Below are positions 18,965 through 28,503 of a DNA stretch of 64,000 nucleotides, in pieces. The translations under genes were made by a program, and so were the position numbers. The DNA is from Nocardioides sp. Root190. GTDB lineage: Bacteria; Actinomycetota; Actinomycetes; Propionibacteriales; Nocardioidaceae. The notes below the pieces were generated by a model, which was not told where the DNA came from, did no database searches, and saw only the letters and a list, made by a program, of their open reading frames with translations. The DNA is taken from the NCBI RefSeq assembly GCF_001428565.1, contig NZ_LMIA01000002.1, positions 51,513 to 115,512 of the forward strand, in the 5' to 3' direction. How positions within the stretch are numbered: the first letter of the stretch is position 1; each line of letters starts with the position of its first letter.

Positions 18965-19795
18965 GTGCCCGTGACTCTCGGCTCGCCCCAGCACCCGGAC
19001 CGTGGACCCCTCGACCGTGATCGGATCGACGGTGCCTTCGCGCTGACGCCCGGCCTCACCCTCGAGCTCCTCCCTGCAGCGCCGTCGACCAACGAGGTCG
19101 CCGCGGAGCGCGCCCGCGCGGGAGCGGCCGAAGGGCTGGTCGTCGTCGCCGACCACCAGCAGGCGGGGCGCGGTCGTCTCGACCGGGTGTGGTCGACGCC
19201 TCCCGGCACGGCGGTGACCTTCTCGCTGGTCCTGCGGCCGAGCGTCCCTGCGGCGTCCTGGCCCTGGCTGCCACTCCTGGTCGGCCACAACGTCGCCAAG
19301 AGCCTCACCTCGCGTGGGTACGACGCCCGGGTGAAGTGGCCCAACGACGTGCTTCTCGACGGCGACCTCAAGGTGGCCGGGATCCTCGTCGAGCGGGTGG
19401 ACACCCCCGACGGCCCGGCGGCCATCGTCGGCGTGGGCATCAACGTGGCGACGACCGCCGAGGAGCTGCCCGTGCCGACGGCGACCAGTCTCGCGATCTC
19501 GGCGCCGGGGGCACCGGACCGTCACGAGGTCCTGATCGAGGCCGTCAGCGCGATCCGTGAGGGCTACGACATCTGGCAGGCCGGCGGAGAGCTCGGTACG
19601 GCGCGCCTCGCGACGTCGTACCGCTCCCACTGCGCGACCCTGGGCCGCGAGGTCCGGGTCGACCTGCCGGGCGGCGGCGAGCTGACCGGGCGAGCGGTCG
19701 ACGTCGACGCCGACGGCCGCCTGGTGGTCGAGACCGCGAACGGCCAGGAGCGGGTCGGCGCCGGCGACGTGGTCCATGTGCGCCCGACCGACTGA
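18965..19795 (+). CDS. birA: Biotin--[acetyl-CoA-carboxylase] ligase
   Basis: A 276-residue enzyme with the biotin-ligase core: [25 protein letters not shown] (GRGR biotin/AMP loop), [20 protein letters not shown] and GVGINV, then a C-terminal SH3-like domain. It makes biotinyl-AMP and attaches biotin to the carboxylase alpha chain encoded at 6475. It lacks an N-terminal DNA-binding domain, so unlike E. coli BirA it is not a repressor. Start GTG at 18965 or 18971. Divergent from accD with a 63-bp gap. Confidence 0.92.
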   Translation: MPVTLGSPQHPDRGPLDRDRIDGAFALTPGLTLELLPAAPSTNEVAAERARAGAAEGLVVVADHQQAGRGRLDRVWSTPPGTAVTFSLVLRPSVPAASWPWLPLLVGHNVAKSLTSRGYDARVKWPNDVLLDGDLKVAGILVERVDTPDGPAAIVGVGINVATTAEELPVPTATSLAISAPGAPDRHEVLIEAVSAIREGYDIWQAGGELGTARLATSYRSHCATLGREVRVDLPGGGELTGRAVDVDADGRLVVETANGQERVGAGDVVHVRPTD

Positions 19796-19804
19796 CGCAC
19801 GTGG

Positions 19805-19810
19805 GATGAT
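19805..19810 (+). promoter_or_regulatory. Predicted leaderless promoter -10 (GATGAT)
   Basis: GATGAT, then 6 nt, then GTG at 19817; spacing matches the other leaderless candidates, though the first base departs from TANNNT. Confidence 0.35.
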
Positions 19811-19816
19811 CCACCC

Positions 19817-20338
19817 GTGGCCATCTCCAAGAAGCTGCTCAACCCGGGCGAGCGACTGATCATCAGCACCCGCCAGCACCCGAAGGCACTGTTCCTTCCG
19901 ATCCTGGTGCTGGTCGTGCTGCTCGCCGTCGCCGTGGCCGCACAGGTCACGCTCGAGGACTCCGGCATCCAGCAGGTCCTGGGCTACATCGTGTGGGTGG
20001 TGGCGATCCTGGGGATCCTCTGGTTCTCGGTGCGGCCGTTCTTCGTGTGGCTCACCACGGTGCACGCGTTCACCGACCGGCGCCTGATCACCCGCTACGG
20101 CATCATCACCCGCCGCGGACACGACATCCCGCTCGCGCGGGTCAGCGACATCTCCATCGAGATCAACCTGATCGACCGCCCCTTCGGGTGCGGGAGCCTG
20201 CTCATCGCCGACGCCTCGACCCACGGTCTGGTCCGGCTCAACGACATCCCCCACGTCGAGGCTGCGCAGCGCCAGCTCAACGAGCTGCTGCACGAGCTCC
20301 ACCAGGGCCCCGGCGTGCGCCGCGACGAAGGTGTCTGA
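19817..20338 (+). CDS. PH-domain membrane protein
   Basis: A 173-residue protein. Two transmembrane helices (about 25-45 and 53-75) are followed by a bPH_2 domain with [30 protein letters not shown]. Homologues sit beside birA and the adenylyl cyclase in related actinobacteria. Its stop overlaps the cyclase start by 8 bp, so the two are translated together, hinting at a shared envelope or signalling role that is not established. Confidence 0.82.
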   Translation: MAISKKLLNPGERLIISTRQHPKALFLPILVLVVLLAVAVAAQVTLEDSGIQQVLGYIVWVVAILGILWFSVRPFFVWLTTVHAFTDRRLITRYGIITRRGHDIPLARVSDISIEINLIDRPFGCGSLLIADASTHGLVRLNDIPHVEAAQRQLNELLHELHQGPGVRRDEGV

Positions 20339-21296
20339 CAGCGATTCCGAGCTGACCCCCCTCGCCGCCGAGGAGCCACAGCTCACTGCCGCCGACGTCG
20401 CCGAACGTGCGGGTCTACCGCTCGAGAAGGCGCGACGGCTGTGGCGCACCCTCGGCTTCCCCGAGCACGGTGACGAGCGCGCCTACACCCAGTCCGACGT
20501 GGGCGCCCTGCAGCTGATGGGCGACCTGCTCAACCAGGGCGTCATCAACTACGACGTCGCGCTCAACGTCGCCCGCGGCGTCGGGCTCACGATGGCCCGG
20601 CTCGCCGACTGGGAGGTCGGCGAGCTCGTCCATCGCGTTGACGAGGTCTTCATCGAGCAGGGCGGGGGCAGGGACGAGGACGCCACCGCGTGGGTGCTCG
20701 ACCGGTTCGGCGGGCGCTTCGAGGAGCTCCTGATCTACGCCTGGCGCCGTCACCTGGAGGCCGCCGTCGTGCGGATGCAGTCGATGCGGGCCATCGACGC
20801 CGACCCGAACATCACCGACCTCAGCGTCGGTTTCGCCGACATCGTCGGCTTCACCGCACTGTCCAACGAGGTCACCCGCGAACGCATCGGCGAGCTGGTC
20901 GACATCTTCGAGGGCCGCTGCGGCGACGTGATCGCCCGCGAGCAGGGCCGGCTCATCAAGAGCATGGGTGACGCGGTCCTGTTCGTGAACGACGACCCCA
21001 TGGCTGCCTTCGCGACCGCCGAGGGGATCATCAACGTCATCGGCCGGGACCCGCGGATGCCCGACGTCCGGGTGGGCCTGGCGACCGGTGGTGTCGTCCT
21101 CCGGCTCGGTGACGTCTTCGGGCCGCCGGTCAACCTCGCCGCCCGCCTCACCCAGGTGGCGCGACGCAACCGGATCATCGTCGACCACGCGACCGCGGAC
21201 CTCCTCCCGGCCGACCAGATCGAGTCCCGTCCGCTCCCGCCGCGGCCGGTCCGCGGCTTCGGGGTCGTCGAGCCGGTCGCCGTACGACGCGCCTGA
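20331..21296 (+). CDS. Class III adenylyl cyclase with N-terminal regulatory domain
   Basis: A 321-residue soluble protein. Residues 1-155 are an alpha-helical regulatory domain like that of mycobacterial Rv1264, and 162-321 the cyclase domain. All canonical positions are present: metal-binding Asp170 (FADIVGFT) and Asp214 (SMGDAVLF), adenine-selecting Lys210 and Asp261, and transition-state Asn268 and Arg272 (PVNLAARLT). It should therefore make cAMP from ATP. In Rv1264 the equivalent N-terminal domain inhibits the enzyme in a pH-dependent way; whether that holds here is unknown. GTG start overlaps the PH-protein gene. Confidence 0.88.
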   Translation: MSDSDSELTPLAAEEPQLTAADVAERAGLPLEKARRLWRTLGFPEHGDERAYTQSDVGALQLMGDLLNQGVINYDVALNVARGVGLTMARLADWEVGELVHRVDEVFIEQGGGRDEDATAWVLDRFGGRFEELLIYAWRRHLEAAVVRMQSMRAIDADPNITDLSVGFADIVGFTALSNEVTRERIGELVDIFEGRCGDVIAREQGRLIKSMGDAVLFVNDDPMAAFATAEGIINVIGRDPRMPDVRVGLATGGVVLRLGDVFGPPVNLAARLTQVARRNRIIVDHATADLLPADQIESRPLPPRPVRGFGVVEPVAVRRA

Positions 21297-21316
21297 CCTG
21301 CCCGACCCGTCCGCCG

Positions 21317-21334
21317 CCCCTCGGATCCGAGGGG
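21317..21334. terminator. Hairpin after adenylyl cyclase
   Basis: Perfect 18-bp palindrome (CCCCTCG, GATC, CGAGGGG), 20 bp after the cyclase stop. As RNA it gives a 7-bp stem and tetraloop. No T-run. Confidence 0.5.
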
Positions 21335-21387
21335 CCGGGGTAGGCAAAATTCTCAGCGTTTCCCCTCGGACACGGCAATGCGGTATT

Positions 21388-21393
21388 TACCTT
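21388..21393 (+). promoter_or_regulatory. Predicted leaderless promoter -10 (TACCTT)
   Basis: TACCTT, 7 nt before GTG at 21401, inside an unusually AT-rich stretch (about 21346-21400) for this genome. Confidence 0.4.
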
Positions 21394-21400
21394 TGCTCTC

Positions 21401-21727
21401 GTGATCGAGGTGCAGGACGTACGGGTCGATCCCTCGACCCGACGCGCATGGCGGGGGGACCGCGAGGTCGTCCTGTCGCGCAAGGAATTCGACCTCGTCC
21501 ACGCCCTGATCTCCCGGGCCGGCTCGGTCGTGACCCGCGAGGAGCTCATGCGCGAGGTCTGGGGGGTCACCTTCTGGACGTCGTCGAAGACCATCGACGT
21601 CCACCTCGGCTGGGTGCGCCGCAAGCTCGGGGACGACACCCGGCAGCCGCACCTGATCACGACGATCCGCGGCCAGGGCCTCCGCTTCGAGCCCGGTCTC
21701 CCCGCCGACCTGACCGGCTCCGCGTAG
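21401..21727 (+). CDS. Stand-alone OmpR-type winged-helix DNA-binding protein
   Basis: A 108-residue protein consisting only of an OmpR/PhoB C-terminal winged helix: LSRKEFDLVHALISRAGSVVTREELM, then the recognition region KTIDVHLGWVRRKLGDD and the wing ITTIRGQGLRFE. There is no receiver domain and no space for one upstream, since the cyclase ends at 21296 with a hairpin. It is thus a response-regulator effector half without phosphorylation control, and no histidine kinase is near. Target genes unknown. Confidence 0.82.
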   Translation: MIEVQDVRVDPSTRRAWRGDREVVLSRKEFDLVHALISRAGSVVTREELMREVWGVTFWTSSKTIDVHLGWVRRKLGDDTRQPHLITTIRGQGLRFEPGLPADLTGSA

Positions 21728-21776
21728 TCACGGTCCGGGTCGCTCGGCTGGTTTCCTCAGGATCCGCCGCGTTGCG

Positions 21777-21782
21777 TAGGGT
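21777..21782 (+). promoter_or_regulatory. Predicted leaderless promoter -10 (TAGGGT)
   Basis: TAGGGT followed by 6 nt and the purK GTG at 21789; no ribosome-binding site is visible. Confidence 0.5.
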
Positions 21783-21788
21783 TCGGCC

Positions 21789-22985
21789 GTGCCCCTGACC
21801 GATCCCACCGCCAGCCCGGAGCGGGCGCCACGCATCGCTGTCATCGGTGGCGGCCAGCTCGCGCGGATGATGGCCCAGCCGGCGATCGCGCTCGGTGTGC
21901 CGCTGCGCCTGCTCGCCGAGGCCGAGGGGGTCTCCGCCGCCCAGGTCATCGTGGACCAGCAGGTCGGCGACCACCGCGACCTCGCCGCACTCCGCTCGGT
22001 GACCGAGGGCTGCACCGTCGTGACCTTCGACCACGAGCACGTGCCGACCGAGCACCTGCGCGCGCTCGCTTCGGACGGCGTGATCGCCCATCCCGGCCCC
22101 GAGGCGCTGGTGCACGCGCAGGACAAGATCGTGATGCGCGAGGCGATGACCCGCCTCGGCGCTCCCCAGCCCCGGTGGGCCGTGGTGTCGTCGGTCGCGG
22201 AGGCCGAGAAGTTCGGCCTCCCGTGCGTGCTCAAGACCAGTCGTGGCGGGTACGACGGCAAGGGCGTCTGGTTCGTCCGGACGGCCCAGGACGCCGCCGA
22301 GGCGCTCGCCGTCGCCGAACAGGCCGGCGTCCGGATCCTGGCCGAGGAGCTGATCGAGTTCCGCCGCGAGCTCTCGGCGCTGGTCGCCCGCTCGCCCAGC
22401 GGTCAGGCCGCGGCGTACCCGGTCGTCGCCTCGCTCCAGGTCGACGGCGTCTGCCGCGAGGTCATCGCACCGGCACCCGACCTCGACCCGGCGCTCGCGA
22501 CCTCGGCCCAGCAGCTCGCGCTGCGCATCGCCGGGGAGCTCGGCGTGACCGGCATCCTGGCGGTCGAGCTCTTCGAGGCGGTCGCCGCCGACGGGTCGAC
22601 CCGGGTGCTGGTCAACGAGCTCGCGATGAGGCCGCACAACACCGGTCACTGGACCCAGGACGGCGCGGTCACCAGCCAGTTCGAGAACCACCTGCGCGCG
22701 GCGCTCGACCTGCCGCTCGGATCGCCCGAGCCCCGCGCCCGATGGACGGTGATGGTCAACATCCTCGGCGGCGAGGACAGCTCCGTCGGGCGCTTGTACG
22801 ACGGCTACCCGCACGCGCTGGCCCGCGACCCCGGCCTCCGGGTCCACCTGTACGGCAAGGACCTGCGGCCGGGCCGCAAGGTCGGTCACGTCAACGTCTT
22901 CGGGGACGACCTCGAGGACTGCCTGGAGCGGGGGCGTCACGCGGCGGCCTGGTTCCGCGGCGATCTCGGCAACGAGAGCGAGTGA
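21789..22985 (+). CDS. purK: N5-carboxyaminoimidazole ribonucleotide synthase
   Basis: A 398-residue ATP-grasp enzyme. The N-terminal Rossmann-like region has [13 protein letters not shown], the ATP-grasp core has [16 protein letters not shown], and [14 protein letters not shown] is near the C-terminus. It converts AIR, ATP and bicarbonate to N5-CAIR in purine synthesis. It is followed by purE, the next enzyme, after 34 bp containing purE's own predicted promoter. Confidence 0.95.
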   Translation: MPLTDPTASPERAPRIAVIGGGQLARMMAQPAIALGVPLRLLAEAEGVSAAQVIVDQQVGDHRDLAALRSVTEGCTVVTFDHEHVPTEHLRALASDGVIAHPGPEALVHAQDKIVMREAMTRLGAPQPRWAVVSSVAEAEKFGLPCVLKTSRGGYDGKGVWFVRTAQDAAEALAVAEQAGVRILAEELIEFRRELSALVARSPSGQAAAYPVVASLQVDGVCREVIAPAPDLDPALATSAQQLALRIAGELGVTGILAVELFEAVAADGSTRVLVNELAMRPHNTGHWTQDGAVTSQFENHLRAALDLPLGSPEPRARWTVMVNILGGEDSSVGRLYDGYPHALARDPGLRVHLYGKDLRPGRKVGHVNVFGDDLEDCLERGRHAAAWFRGDLGNESE

Positions 22986-23006
22986 CGTCCGCGGCGGGCC
23001 AGACAA

Positions 23007-23012
23007 TAGGCT
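23007..23012 (+). promoter_or_regulatory. Predicted leaderless promoter -10 (TAGGCT)
   Basis: TAGGCT, 7 nt before the purE ATG at 23020, suggesting a separate leaderless purE transcript besides read-through from purK. Confidence 0.5.
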
Positions 23013-23019
23013 CGCGCCC

Positions 23020-23511
23020 ATGACTGCACGTGTGGGCATCGTGATGGGCTCCGACTCCGACTGGCCGGTGATGCAACTCGCCGCCGAGGCGCTGGCGGAG
23101 TTCGACATCGAGTTCGAGGCGGACGTGGTCTCCGCGCACCGGATGCCCGAGGAGATGCTCGCCTACGGCAAGGACGCCGCGGGCCGTGGCCTGTCGGTCA
23201 TCATCGCCGGCGCCGGTGGTGCCGCCCACCTGCCCGGGATGCTGGCGGCCGTGACGCCCCTCCCCGTCATCGGGGTCCCGGTGCCGCTGAAGTACCTCGA
23301 CGGCATGGACTCCCTGCTGTCCATCGTGCAGATGCCCGCCGGTGTGCCGGTCGCGACGGTGGCGATCGGCGGCGCGCGCAACGCTGGCCTGCTCGCCGTC
23401 CGCATCCTCGCAGCGACGGACCCCGACCTGCAGGAGCGGATGACTGCCTTCCAGGCCGAGCTCAAGGCGGCGGCCCACGCGAAGGGTGCGGTGGTCCGGG
23501 GCCAGTCATGA
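23020..23511 (+). CDS. purE: N5-carboxyaminoimidazole ribonucleotide mutase
   Basis: A 163-residue class I Pur[15 protein letters not shown] at the N-terminus, [10 protein letters not shown] and [15 protein letters not shown], the usual substrate-binding loops. It isomerises N5-CAIR to CAIR, directly after PurK in the pathway. Its stop overlaps the next gene's ATG (ATGA). Confidence 0.95.
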   Translation: MTARVGIVMGSDSDWPVMQLAAEALAEFDIEFEADVVSAHRMPEEMLAYGKDAAGRGLSVIIAGAGGAAHLPGMLAAVTPLPVIGVPVPLKYLDGMDSLLSIVQMPAGVPVATVAIGGARNAGLLAVRILAATDPDLQERMTAFQAELKAAAHAKGAVVRGQS

Positions 23512-24686
23512 GCCCTGTGGGCGCGGGACGTCTGGTGGGTGTCGACCTCGCCCGCACGATCGCGCTGGTCGGGATGATCGCCACCCACGTCCTCGACGGA
23601 CGCAACAGCGCCGGTGAGCTCACGGTCGTCCAGGAGATCGCCGGGGGACGGGCCTCGGCGCTCTTCGCCGTCCTGGCGGGGGTGAGCATCGCGCTCGTCA
23701 GCGGTGGGTCCGAGCCGCTGCGCGGCCGCGCCCTGCGTCGTACGACGACGGGGCTCGCGGCGCGCGCGGTGCTGGTCGCTGCGATCGGCCTCCTGCTCGG
23801 CATGCTCGACACCGGGCTGGCCATCATCCTGGCCTACTACGGCGTGCTCTTCCTGCTCGTCCTGCCGTTCCTGCGGCTGCAGGCGACCGCGCTGGCGATC
23901 CTGGCGGCGGGGTGGATCCTGGTGGTGCCCGTGCTGTCCCACCTGGTGCGCCCGGAGCTGCCCGAGCGCCGGTTCGAGAGCCCCGAGCTCGCGCACCTCA
24001 CGGAGCCGGGTCCGCTCCTGGCGGACCTGCTGCTGACCGGCTTCTACCCGGCCCTTCCGTGGCTCGCCTACCTCTTGGCCGGGATGGCCCTGGGACGCAT
24101 CGACCTGCGCGGCGCGCGGGTCCCGTACCGCCTGGTCGGCGCCGGCCTCCTGCTGGCCGTGATCGCGACGGCGATCTCACGCCTGCTCACCTCGCTCCTG
24201 GAGGTGAGGAGCGCGCTGATTCCGTTCCGGGTGACCACCCACGACGAGCTGCTCGTGATCCTCGCCGACAGCCAGCACGGCGCGACGCCGACGGGCGGCG
24301 CATGGCAGTGGCTGCTGGTGGTCTCGCCGCACTCGGCGACGCCCTTCGACCTGGTCCAGACGATCGGCAGCGCGATGGTGGTCCTCGGCCTGGCGCTCGG
24401 CGCCGCAGCGATCCTCCCTCGGCCCGGACGCAGGGTGCTGGTGCTGCTCGCCGGAGCCGGCACGATTCCGTTGACGCTCTACACGCTGCACGTGCTGATG
24501 CGGACCTCGACGGTGTGGCCCGACGAGCAGCCGGACAGCTTCGGTTGGCATCTCGCCGTGGTCCTGGGGCTCGGTGCGGTGTTCTCGCTCGGGGGATGGC
24601 GTGGCCCGCTGGAGTGGGCCGTGGGCTGGCCGGGGCGTCGGCTCAGCCGCGCCGGCGCCACTCGATCGCCGGGCACGTGTCCATGA
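23508..24686 (+). CDS. YeiB/DUF1624-like membrane acyltransferase
   Basis: A 392-residue protein with about nine to ten transmembrane helices. The N-terminal [18 protein letters not shown] and later [15 protein letters not shown] are typical of the DUF1624/heparan-alpha-glucosaminide acetyltransferase-like group and its YeiB relatives. Such proteins are thought to acylate extracytoplasmic sugars or lipids. It is translationally coupled to purE by 4 bp, probably by genome economy rather than shared function. Substrate unknown; the 3' end overlaps the convergent CoA-binding gene. Confidence 0.75.
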   Translation: MSPVGAGRLVGVDLARTIALVGMIATHVLDGRNSAGELTVVQEIAGGRASALFAVLAGVSIALVSGGSEPLRGRALRRTTTGLAARAVLVAAIGLLLGMLDTGLAIILAYYGVLFLLVLPFLRLQATALAILAAGWILVVPVLSHLVRPELPERRFESPELAHLTEPGPLLADLLLTGFYPALPWLAYLLAGMALGRIDLRGARVPYRLVGAGLLLAVIATAISRLLTSLLEVRSALIPFRVTTHDELLVILADSQHGATPTGGAWQWLLVVSPHSATPFDLVQTIGSAMVVLGLALGAAAILPRPGRRVLVLLAGAGTIPLTLYTLHVLMRTSTVWPDEQPDSFGWHLAVVLGLGAVFSLGGWRGPLEWAVGWPGRRLSRAGATRSPGTCP

Positions 24687-25068
24687 CCATCGGCACGCCG
24701 GCCGCGACCGTGCGCTCGAACGCGGCACTGTCGACCACGCCCAGCTGGAACCACACGCCCCGCGCGCCGATCGCCACTGCCTCGTCGGCGAACCGACCGG
24801 CCTCCGAGGACCGCCGGAACACGTCGACGACGTCCACGGCGAAGGGGACCTCGGCCAGGGTCGCGTAGCCCTTCTCGCCGAGGACCGTGTCGTCATCGGT
24901 GGCGAAGCGCGGGTGGATCGGGACGACCCGCTTGCCGCGGGACTGCAGGAGTCGGGCGATCTCGAACGCGGTGCGGCCGGGGTCACCGGACAGGCCCACG
25001 ACGGCCCAGGTGGTGCAGTCGTCGAGCATGAGGTCGATCGCAGCCGGTTCGAGGTGGTCGGTGCTCAT
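24643..25068 (-). CDS. CoA-binding domain protein (YccU type)
   Basis: A 141-residue single Rossmann CoA-binding domain: TWAVVGLSGDPGRTAFEIARLLQSRG and a later GARGVWFQLGVVDSAAF region, with a conserved CPAIEW near the end. Its function is unsettled; related domains bind CoA or sense redox/acyl-CoA state. ATG overlaps the stop of the upstream TetR gene (ATGA), so the two form an operon that may sense and use acyl-CoA. Confidence 0.83.
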   Translation of the reverse strand: MSTDHLEPAAIDLMLDDCTTWAVVGLSGDPGRTAFEIARLLQSRGKRVVPIHPRFATDDDTVLGEKGYATLAEVPFAVDVVDVFRRSSEAGRFADEAVAIGARGVWFQLGVVDSAAFERTVAAGVPMVMDTCPAIEWRRRG

Positions 25069-25772
25069 GACGTCTCAATGCCCGGAGCGTCCGGGATCTT
25101 CCCCGACGCCGGGGGAGTGAGCGCCTCCCGCACCTGACGCAGGACCTGGTCGACGTCGGGGTGGGCGCCGGTGATGACGATCGTCGAGGCCGCCGACGAC
25201 GCCTGGCTGCGCAGCAGGGACAGCCCGAGCGAGAGCGACTGGTCGAGCAGCGTGCGGGTCTGGTCCGCGCCGTCGACCTCGCCGCGCAGCCACTGCCTGA
25301 GCACGTGGTTGTGGGCGATGACCACGGAGGCCGCGACCAGCTCGGCGCGCAACGGTCCGTCGCTCTCGGGGGCGAGCCACCGGTGGATGTGCTGGGCGAA
25401 CAGCCGCACGTAGCGCTGGACACTCGCGATCTCCCGGTCGCGGATGGCGGGAACGGTGCTGGCGAGGCGATAGCGCGCCCGGGCGGTGCCGCCCTCGTCG
25501 AGGTACTGCTCGAGGACGATGCCGGCGGCCTCGCGGAGCGCGATCTGCATGCCGCTGGCGGTCCCGGTGGCGAGGCGACCGGCGACGCGGCCGAGCAGGG
25601 CCTCGTGGTCGGGGAGGACCACGTCCTCCTTGCCCCGGAAGTGGCGGAAGAAGGTGCTGCGTCCGGTCCCGGCGAGGGTCGCGATCTCGTCGACCGTCGT
25701 GGCGTCGTACCCCCGTTGCGCGAAGAGCTCGAAGGCGGCGGCGACGAGACGGTCGCGAGTAGTGGTGGCCAC
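25065..25772 (-). CDS. TetR-family regulator
   Basis: A 235-residue repressor with the N-terminal HTH at about residues 8-50 ([24 protein letters not shown]) and a helical C-terminal domain. It is divergent from an acyl-CoA dehydrogenase and overlaps a CoA-binding protein gene. This arrangement is typical of acyl-CoA-responsive repressors. A short palindrome at 25816-25828 in the divergent spacer is the likely operator. Confidence 0.85.
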   Translation of the reverse strand: MATTTRDRLVAAAFELFAQRGYDATTVDEIATLAGTGRSTFFRHFRGKEDVVLPDHEALLGRVAGRLATGTASGMQIALREAAGIVLEQYLDEGGTARARYRLASTVPAIRDREIASVQRYVRLFAQHIHRWLAPESDGPLRAELVAASVVIAHNHVLRQWLRGEVDGADQTRTLLDQSLSLGLSLLRSQASSAASTIVITGAHPDVDQVLRQVREALTPPASGKIPDAPGIETS

Positions 25773-25815
25773 GTGCTCAGGCTAACTCGACGGAACGGAG
25801 TCTCACAGTTATGAT

Positions 25816-25828
25816 ACTGAGTGTCAGT
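25816..25828. promoter_or_regulatory. Putative TetR operator
   Basis: A 13-bp palindrome (ACTGA, 3-nt spacer, TCAGT) between the TetR start (25772) and the acyl-CoA dehydrogenase start (25868). Its core resembles the ACTG/CAGT core of the other TetR site at 1807-1831. Confidence 0.5.
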
Positions 25829-25867
25829 CGAGTCGAGCTCGTCACCCGCGACACCAGGAGCAGTCCC

Positions 25868-27037
25868 GTGAGCGATCACCCCATGTACGCCCTCTCCGAG
25901 GAGCACCAGGCGATCCGCGAGGCCGTGCGCGCGGTCTGCGACGCGAAGGTCGCCCCGTTCGCTGCGGACGTCGACGAGCAGGCCCGCTATCCGCAGGAGG
26001 CCCACGACGCGCTCCTCGCCTCCGACTTCCACGCCCCGCACGTCCCCGAGGAGTACGGCGGCGCCGGCGCCGACGCCCTCGCGACGGTCATCGTGATCGA
26101 GGAGGTCGCCCGGGCCGACGTGTCCGCCTCGCTGATCCCCGCGGTCAACAAGCTGGGTTCGCTGCCCCTGATGATCGGCGGCAGCGAGCAGCTGAAGAAG
26201 AACTACCTCAGTCGCCTCGCCTCCGGTGACGGCGGCTTCTCCTACTGCCTCTCCGAGCCCGACGCCGGCTCGGACGCCGGCAACCAGAAGACCCGCGCCG
26301 TGCGCGACGGTGACGACTGGGTGCTCAACGGAACCAAGCGCTGGATCTCCAACGCAGGGGAGTCGGAGTTCTACACCGTGCTGGCGATGACCGACCCCGA
26401 CGCCCGCACCCGCGGCATCTCCGCCTTCGTCGTGGAGAAGTCCGACGAGGGCGTCTCCTTCGGTGCGCCGGAGAAGAAGCTCGGCATCAAGGGCTCGCCC
26501 ACCCGCGAGGTCTACCTCGACAACGTCCGCATCCCCGGCGACCGGATCATCGGCGAGGAGGGCAAGGGCTTCGAGTACGCCATGAAGACCCTCGACCACA
26601 CCCGCGTCACCATCGCCGCGCAGGCCGTCGGTGTCGCCCAGGGTGCGCTCGACTACGCGCTCGGCTACGCCAAGGAGCGCCAGCAGTTCGGCAAGTCGAT
26701 CGCCGAGTTCCAGGGCCTCCAGTTCATGCTCGCCGAGATGGGCATGAAGATCGAGGCAGCCCGGCAGCTGACGTACGCCGCCGCCGGACGCTCCGAGCGC
26801 GGCGACGCCGACCTCACCTTCTTCGGTGCCGCAGCCAAGTGCTTCGCCTCCGACGTCGCGATGGAGGTCACCACGAACGCCGTCCAGGTCCTCGGCGGCT
26901 ACGGCTACACCCGCGACTACCCGGTCGAGCGGATGATGCGCGACGCCAAGATCACCCAGATCTACGAGGGCACCAACCAGGTGCAGCGCATCGTGATGGC
27001 TCGCCAGCTCCTGGCAGGAGTCCAGAGCGAGCTCTGA
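25868..27037 (+). CDS. Acyl-CoA dehydrogenase
   Basis: A 389-residue flavoenzyme. It begins [19 protein letters not shown] shortly after the GTG and has [12 protein letters not shown], the GTKRWISNA substrate/FAD region, [21 protein letters not shown] and a catalytic Glu in [11 protein letters not shown]. It oxidises acyl-CoA in beta-oxidation or branched-chain catabolism. GTG at 25868 was preferred over the in-frame ATG at 25811 because AGGAG (25856-25860) sits 7 nt before it and the ATG overlaps the proposed operator. Probably controlled by the divergent TetR protein. Confidence 0.9.
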   Translation: MSDHPMYALSEEHQAIREAVRAVCDAKVAPFAADVDEQARYPQEAHDALLASDFHAPHVPEEYGGAGADALATVIVIEEVARADVSASLIPAVNKLGSLPLMIGGSEQLKKNYLSRLASGDGGFSYCLSEPDAGSDAGNQKTRAVRDGDDWVLNGTKRWISNAGESEFYTVLAMTDPDARTRGISAFVVEKSDEGVSFGAPEKKLGIKGSPTREVYLDNVRIPGDRIIGEEGKGFEYAMKTLDHTRVTIAAQAVGVAQGALDYALGYAKERQQFGKSIAEFQGLQFMLAEMGMKIEAARQLTYAAAGRSERGDADLTFFGAAAKCFASDVAMEVTTNAVQVLGGYGYTRDYPVERMMRDAKITQIYEGTNQVQRIVMARQLLAGVQSEL

Positions 27038-27130
27038 GCTGACGGCGCAGCTCCCGCTGGGTACTCCTGTGCCACGCTGACGCGCGACGGCGCGGTCGAT
27101 CGCGCTGGTACCGCTCGAGGAGGGTTCGCG

Positions 27131-28330
27131 TTGGCAGTGTTCAGCTGGATCGACTTCTGGCCCTCGTCCGGACGGGAGGACCAGCCATGGACCGACGATC
27201 CTGCGACCGATGCGCTGGTGAAGTCGGCGTGCCGGGTGTCGGGGGCCTATGCCGAGGCGTTGGGGGACGAGCGTCTGGAAGGTCCCTGGGGGAGCTTGCA
27301 GTTCTCCTCCCACCTGCACGACGACGATCGGGTCGAGCTCCAGGTCGACACGGACGATGACCGCACAGGCTGGACGTCCGGCGCCGTTTTCGTCCCCGAG
27401 GCCGTCGCCGAGCTCTCTGCACACGACCGCGCGCTCCTCGTCCTCGACCTGATCCACCACGCTGTCGTCGAGCTGGCGCCGCACCGCGGCTGGTCGCTGG
27501 AGGCGATCGAGCGGGTGCGGGATCGGGTGCTCGCCCAGGATCTGGAGTTCTCCTGGGCCTCACCCTGGAAGTCCAGCCCTGACCGGTCGATGGCCGCACG
27601 GGTCGTGTTCCGGGTCGATGACGACGGACGCGGCCGGGCGCAGGTCGAAGTGCGTGACCGGAGAACCGATGAGCTGATTGCACGGTCGGCGCCGGCGCTC
27701 GCCTACAACGCCCTGGTCAACTTCAGGGCGAGTGCGAAGACGCTGCGCTGGGCCAGGCGGAGCGTCCAGTTCGTCCCGAGGACCGGATCGCCGCACGGAG
27801 AGGTCGTGATCGGGCTCGACCCGGACCTCGGCGAGATCCATCCGGAGTCGTCCGCCGACCGGGGACATGCGGGGGAGGCCGCTGTCGAGACACCTGCGAT
27901 CGTGCTGGCGCCGTACGGATCCCACGTCGAGGACAAGACACCCGGGATCGAGCTGTCCATGGGCTTCGGTGTCGAGCTCTCGGCCTGGCTGGTCCCGGAC
28001 GTCGACGGCACCTACTTCTCCGAGCTCATCGAGCTCGAGCTGTTCGACCGGATCGGCTCGGGCGAAGCGGGCATCGACAAGTGGCTCGACGGTCTGCCCG
28101 TCGAGCTCTCGGTCGAGTACCACCTGCCTGCTCACCTCGAATGGTTCGGTGAGTACGGCGTCCGGCTGCGCCGCACCAAGAAGTGCCTGTCGGTCGTCCT
28201 GCTGCGCGACGGGACCTGGATGGCGGGCGACGGCGTGCCTGAAGCGGCGGTGCGCCTCGAGATCTCGGCCGCGGCCGATCAGGTCGTGGCTGCGTTGAGT
28301 GCGCGAGTCGCCCGGGAGACGAACCGCTAG
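27131..28330 (+). CDS. Hypothetical protein, 399 residues
   Basis: An acidic soluble protein with no signal peptide or transmembrane helix. TTG at 27131 with AGGAGGG (27118-27124) 6 nt upstream is the best start; GTG at 27137 is in frame. Visible features are Trp-rich termini (FSWIDFWPSSG), many Asp/Glu, and strand-like alternation throughout (LSVVLLRDGTWMAGDGV). I recognise no family. It stands alone between an acyl-CoA dehydrogenase and the sortase module and ends in a clear terminator. Codon use matches its neighbours, so recent transfer is not indicated. Confidence 0.7.
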   Translation: MAVFSWIDFWPSSGREDQPWTDDPATDALVKSACRVSGAYAEALGDERLEGPWGSLQFSSHLHDDDRVELQVDTDDDRTGWTSGAVFVPEAVAELSAHDRALLVLDLIHHAVVELAPHRGWSLEAIERVRDRVLAQDLEFSWASPWKSSPDRSMAARVVFRVDDDGRGRAQVEVRDRRTDELIARSAPALAYNALVNFRASAKTLRWARRSVQFVPRTGSPHGEVVIGLDPDLGEIHPESSADRGHAGEAAVETPAIVLAPYGSHVEDKTPGIELSMGFGVELSAWLVPDVDGTYFSELIELELFDRIGSGEAGIDKWLDGLPVELSVEYHLPAHLEWFGEYGVRLRRTKKCLSVVLLRDGTWMAGDGVPEAAVRLEISAAADQVVAALSARVARETNR

Positions 28331-28334
28331 CAAG

Positions 28335-28360
28335 GCGGGCGGCCTCAGCGGGCTGCCCGC
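28335..28360 (+). terminator. Intrinsic terminator
   Basis: A 10-bp stem (28335-28344 with 28351-28360, one G-U) with a 6-nt loop, just after the stop of the 399-residue gene. Confidence 0.65.
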
Positions 28361-28503
28361 GGACCGCAACCCGAATTCGGTTCGCGAAATGTCCCTCCCG
28401 TGGCATAACTCACGACCAGTGAGGCTGTTGAGTCTGTAGGGCACGCCACTCGGAGGCGCGTCTCCATCAGAGATGTCCGCCAATCCGGGGGGATGAGGTC
28501 AGC

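Noticed and set aside
25811..25867. ATG 25811 as start of the second acyl-CoA dehydrogenase
   Set aside because: It abuts the TetR palindrome and has no ribosome-binding site; GTG 25868 has AGGAG 7 nt upstream and the family N-terminus.
27036..27053. Terminator after the second acyl-CoA dehydrogenase
   Set aside because: GAGCTG/CAGCTC gives only a 6-bp stem overlapping the stop codon; not convincing.
28361..28503. Riboswitch before the first LPNTG gene
   Set aside because: The 143-bp leader has some dyads (for example around CCGAATTCGG at 28371-28380) but no recognisable riboswitch core; too weak to list.
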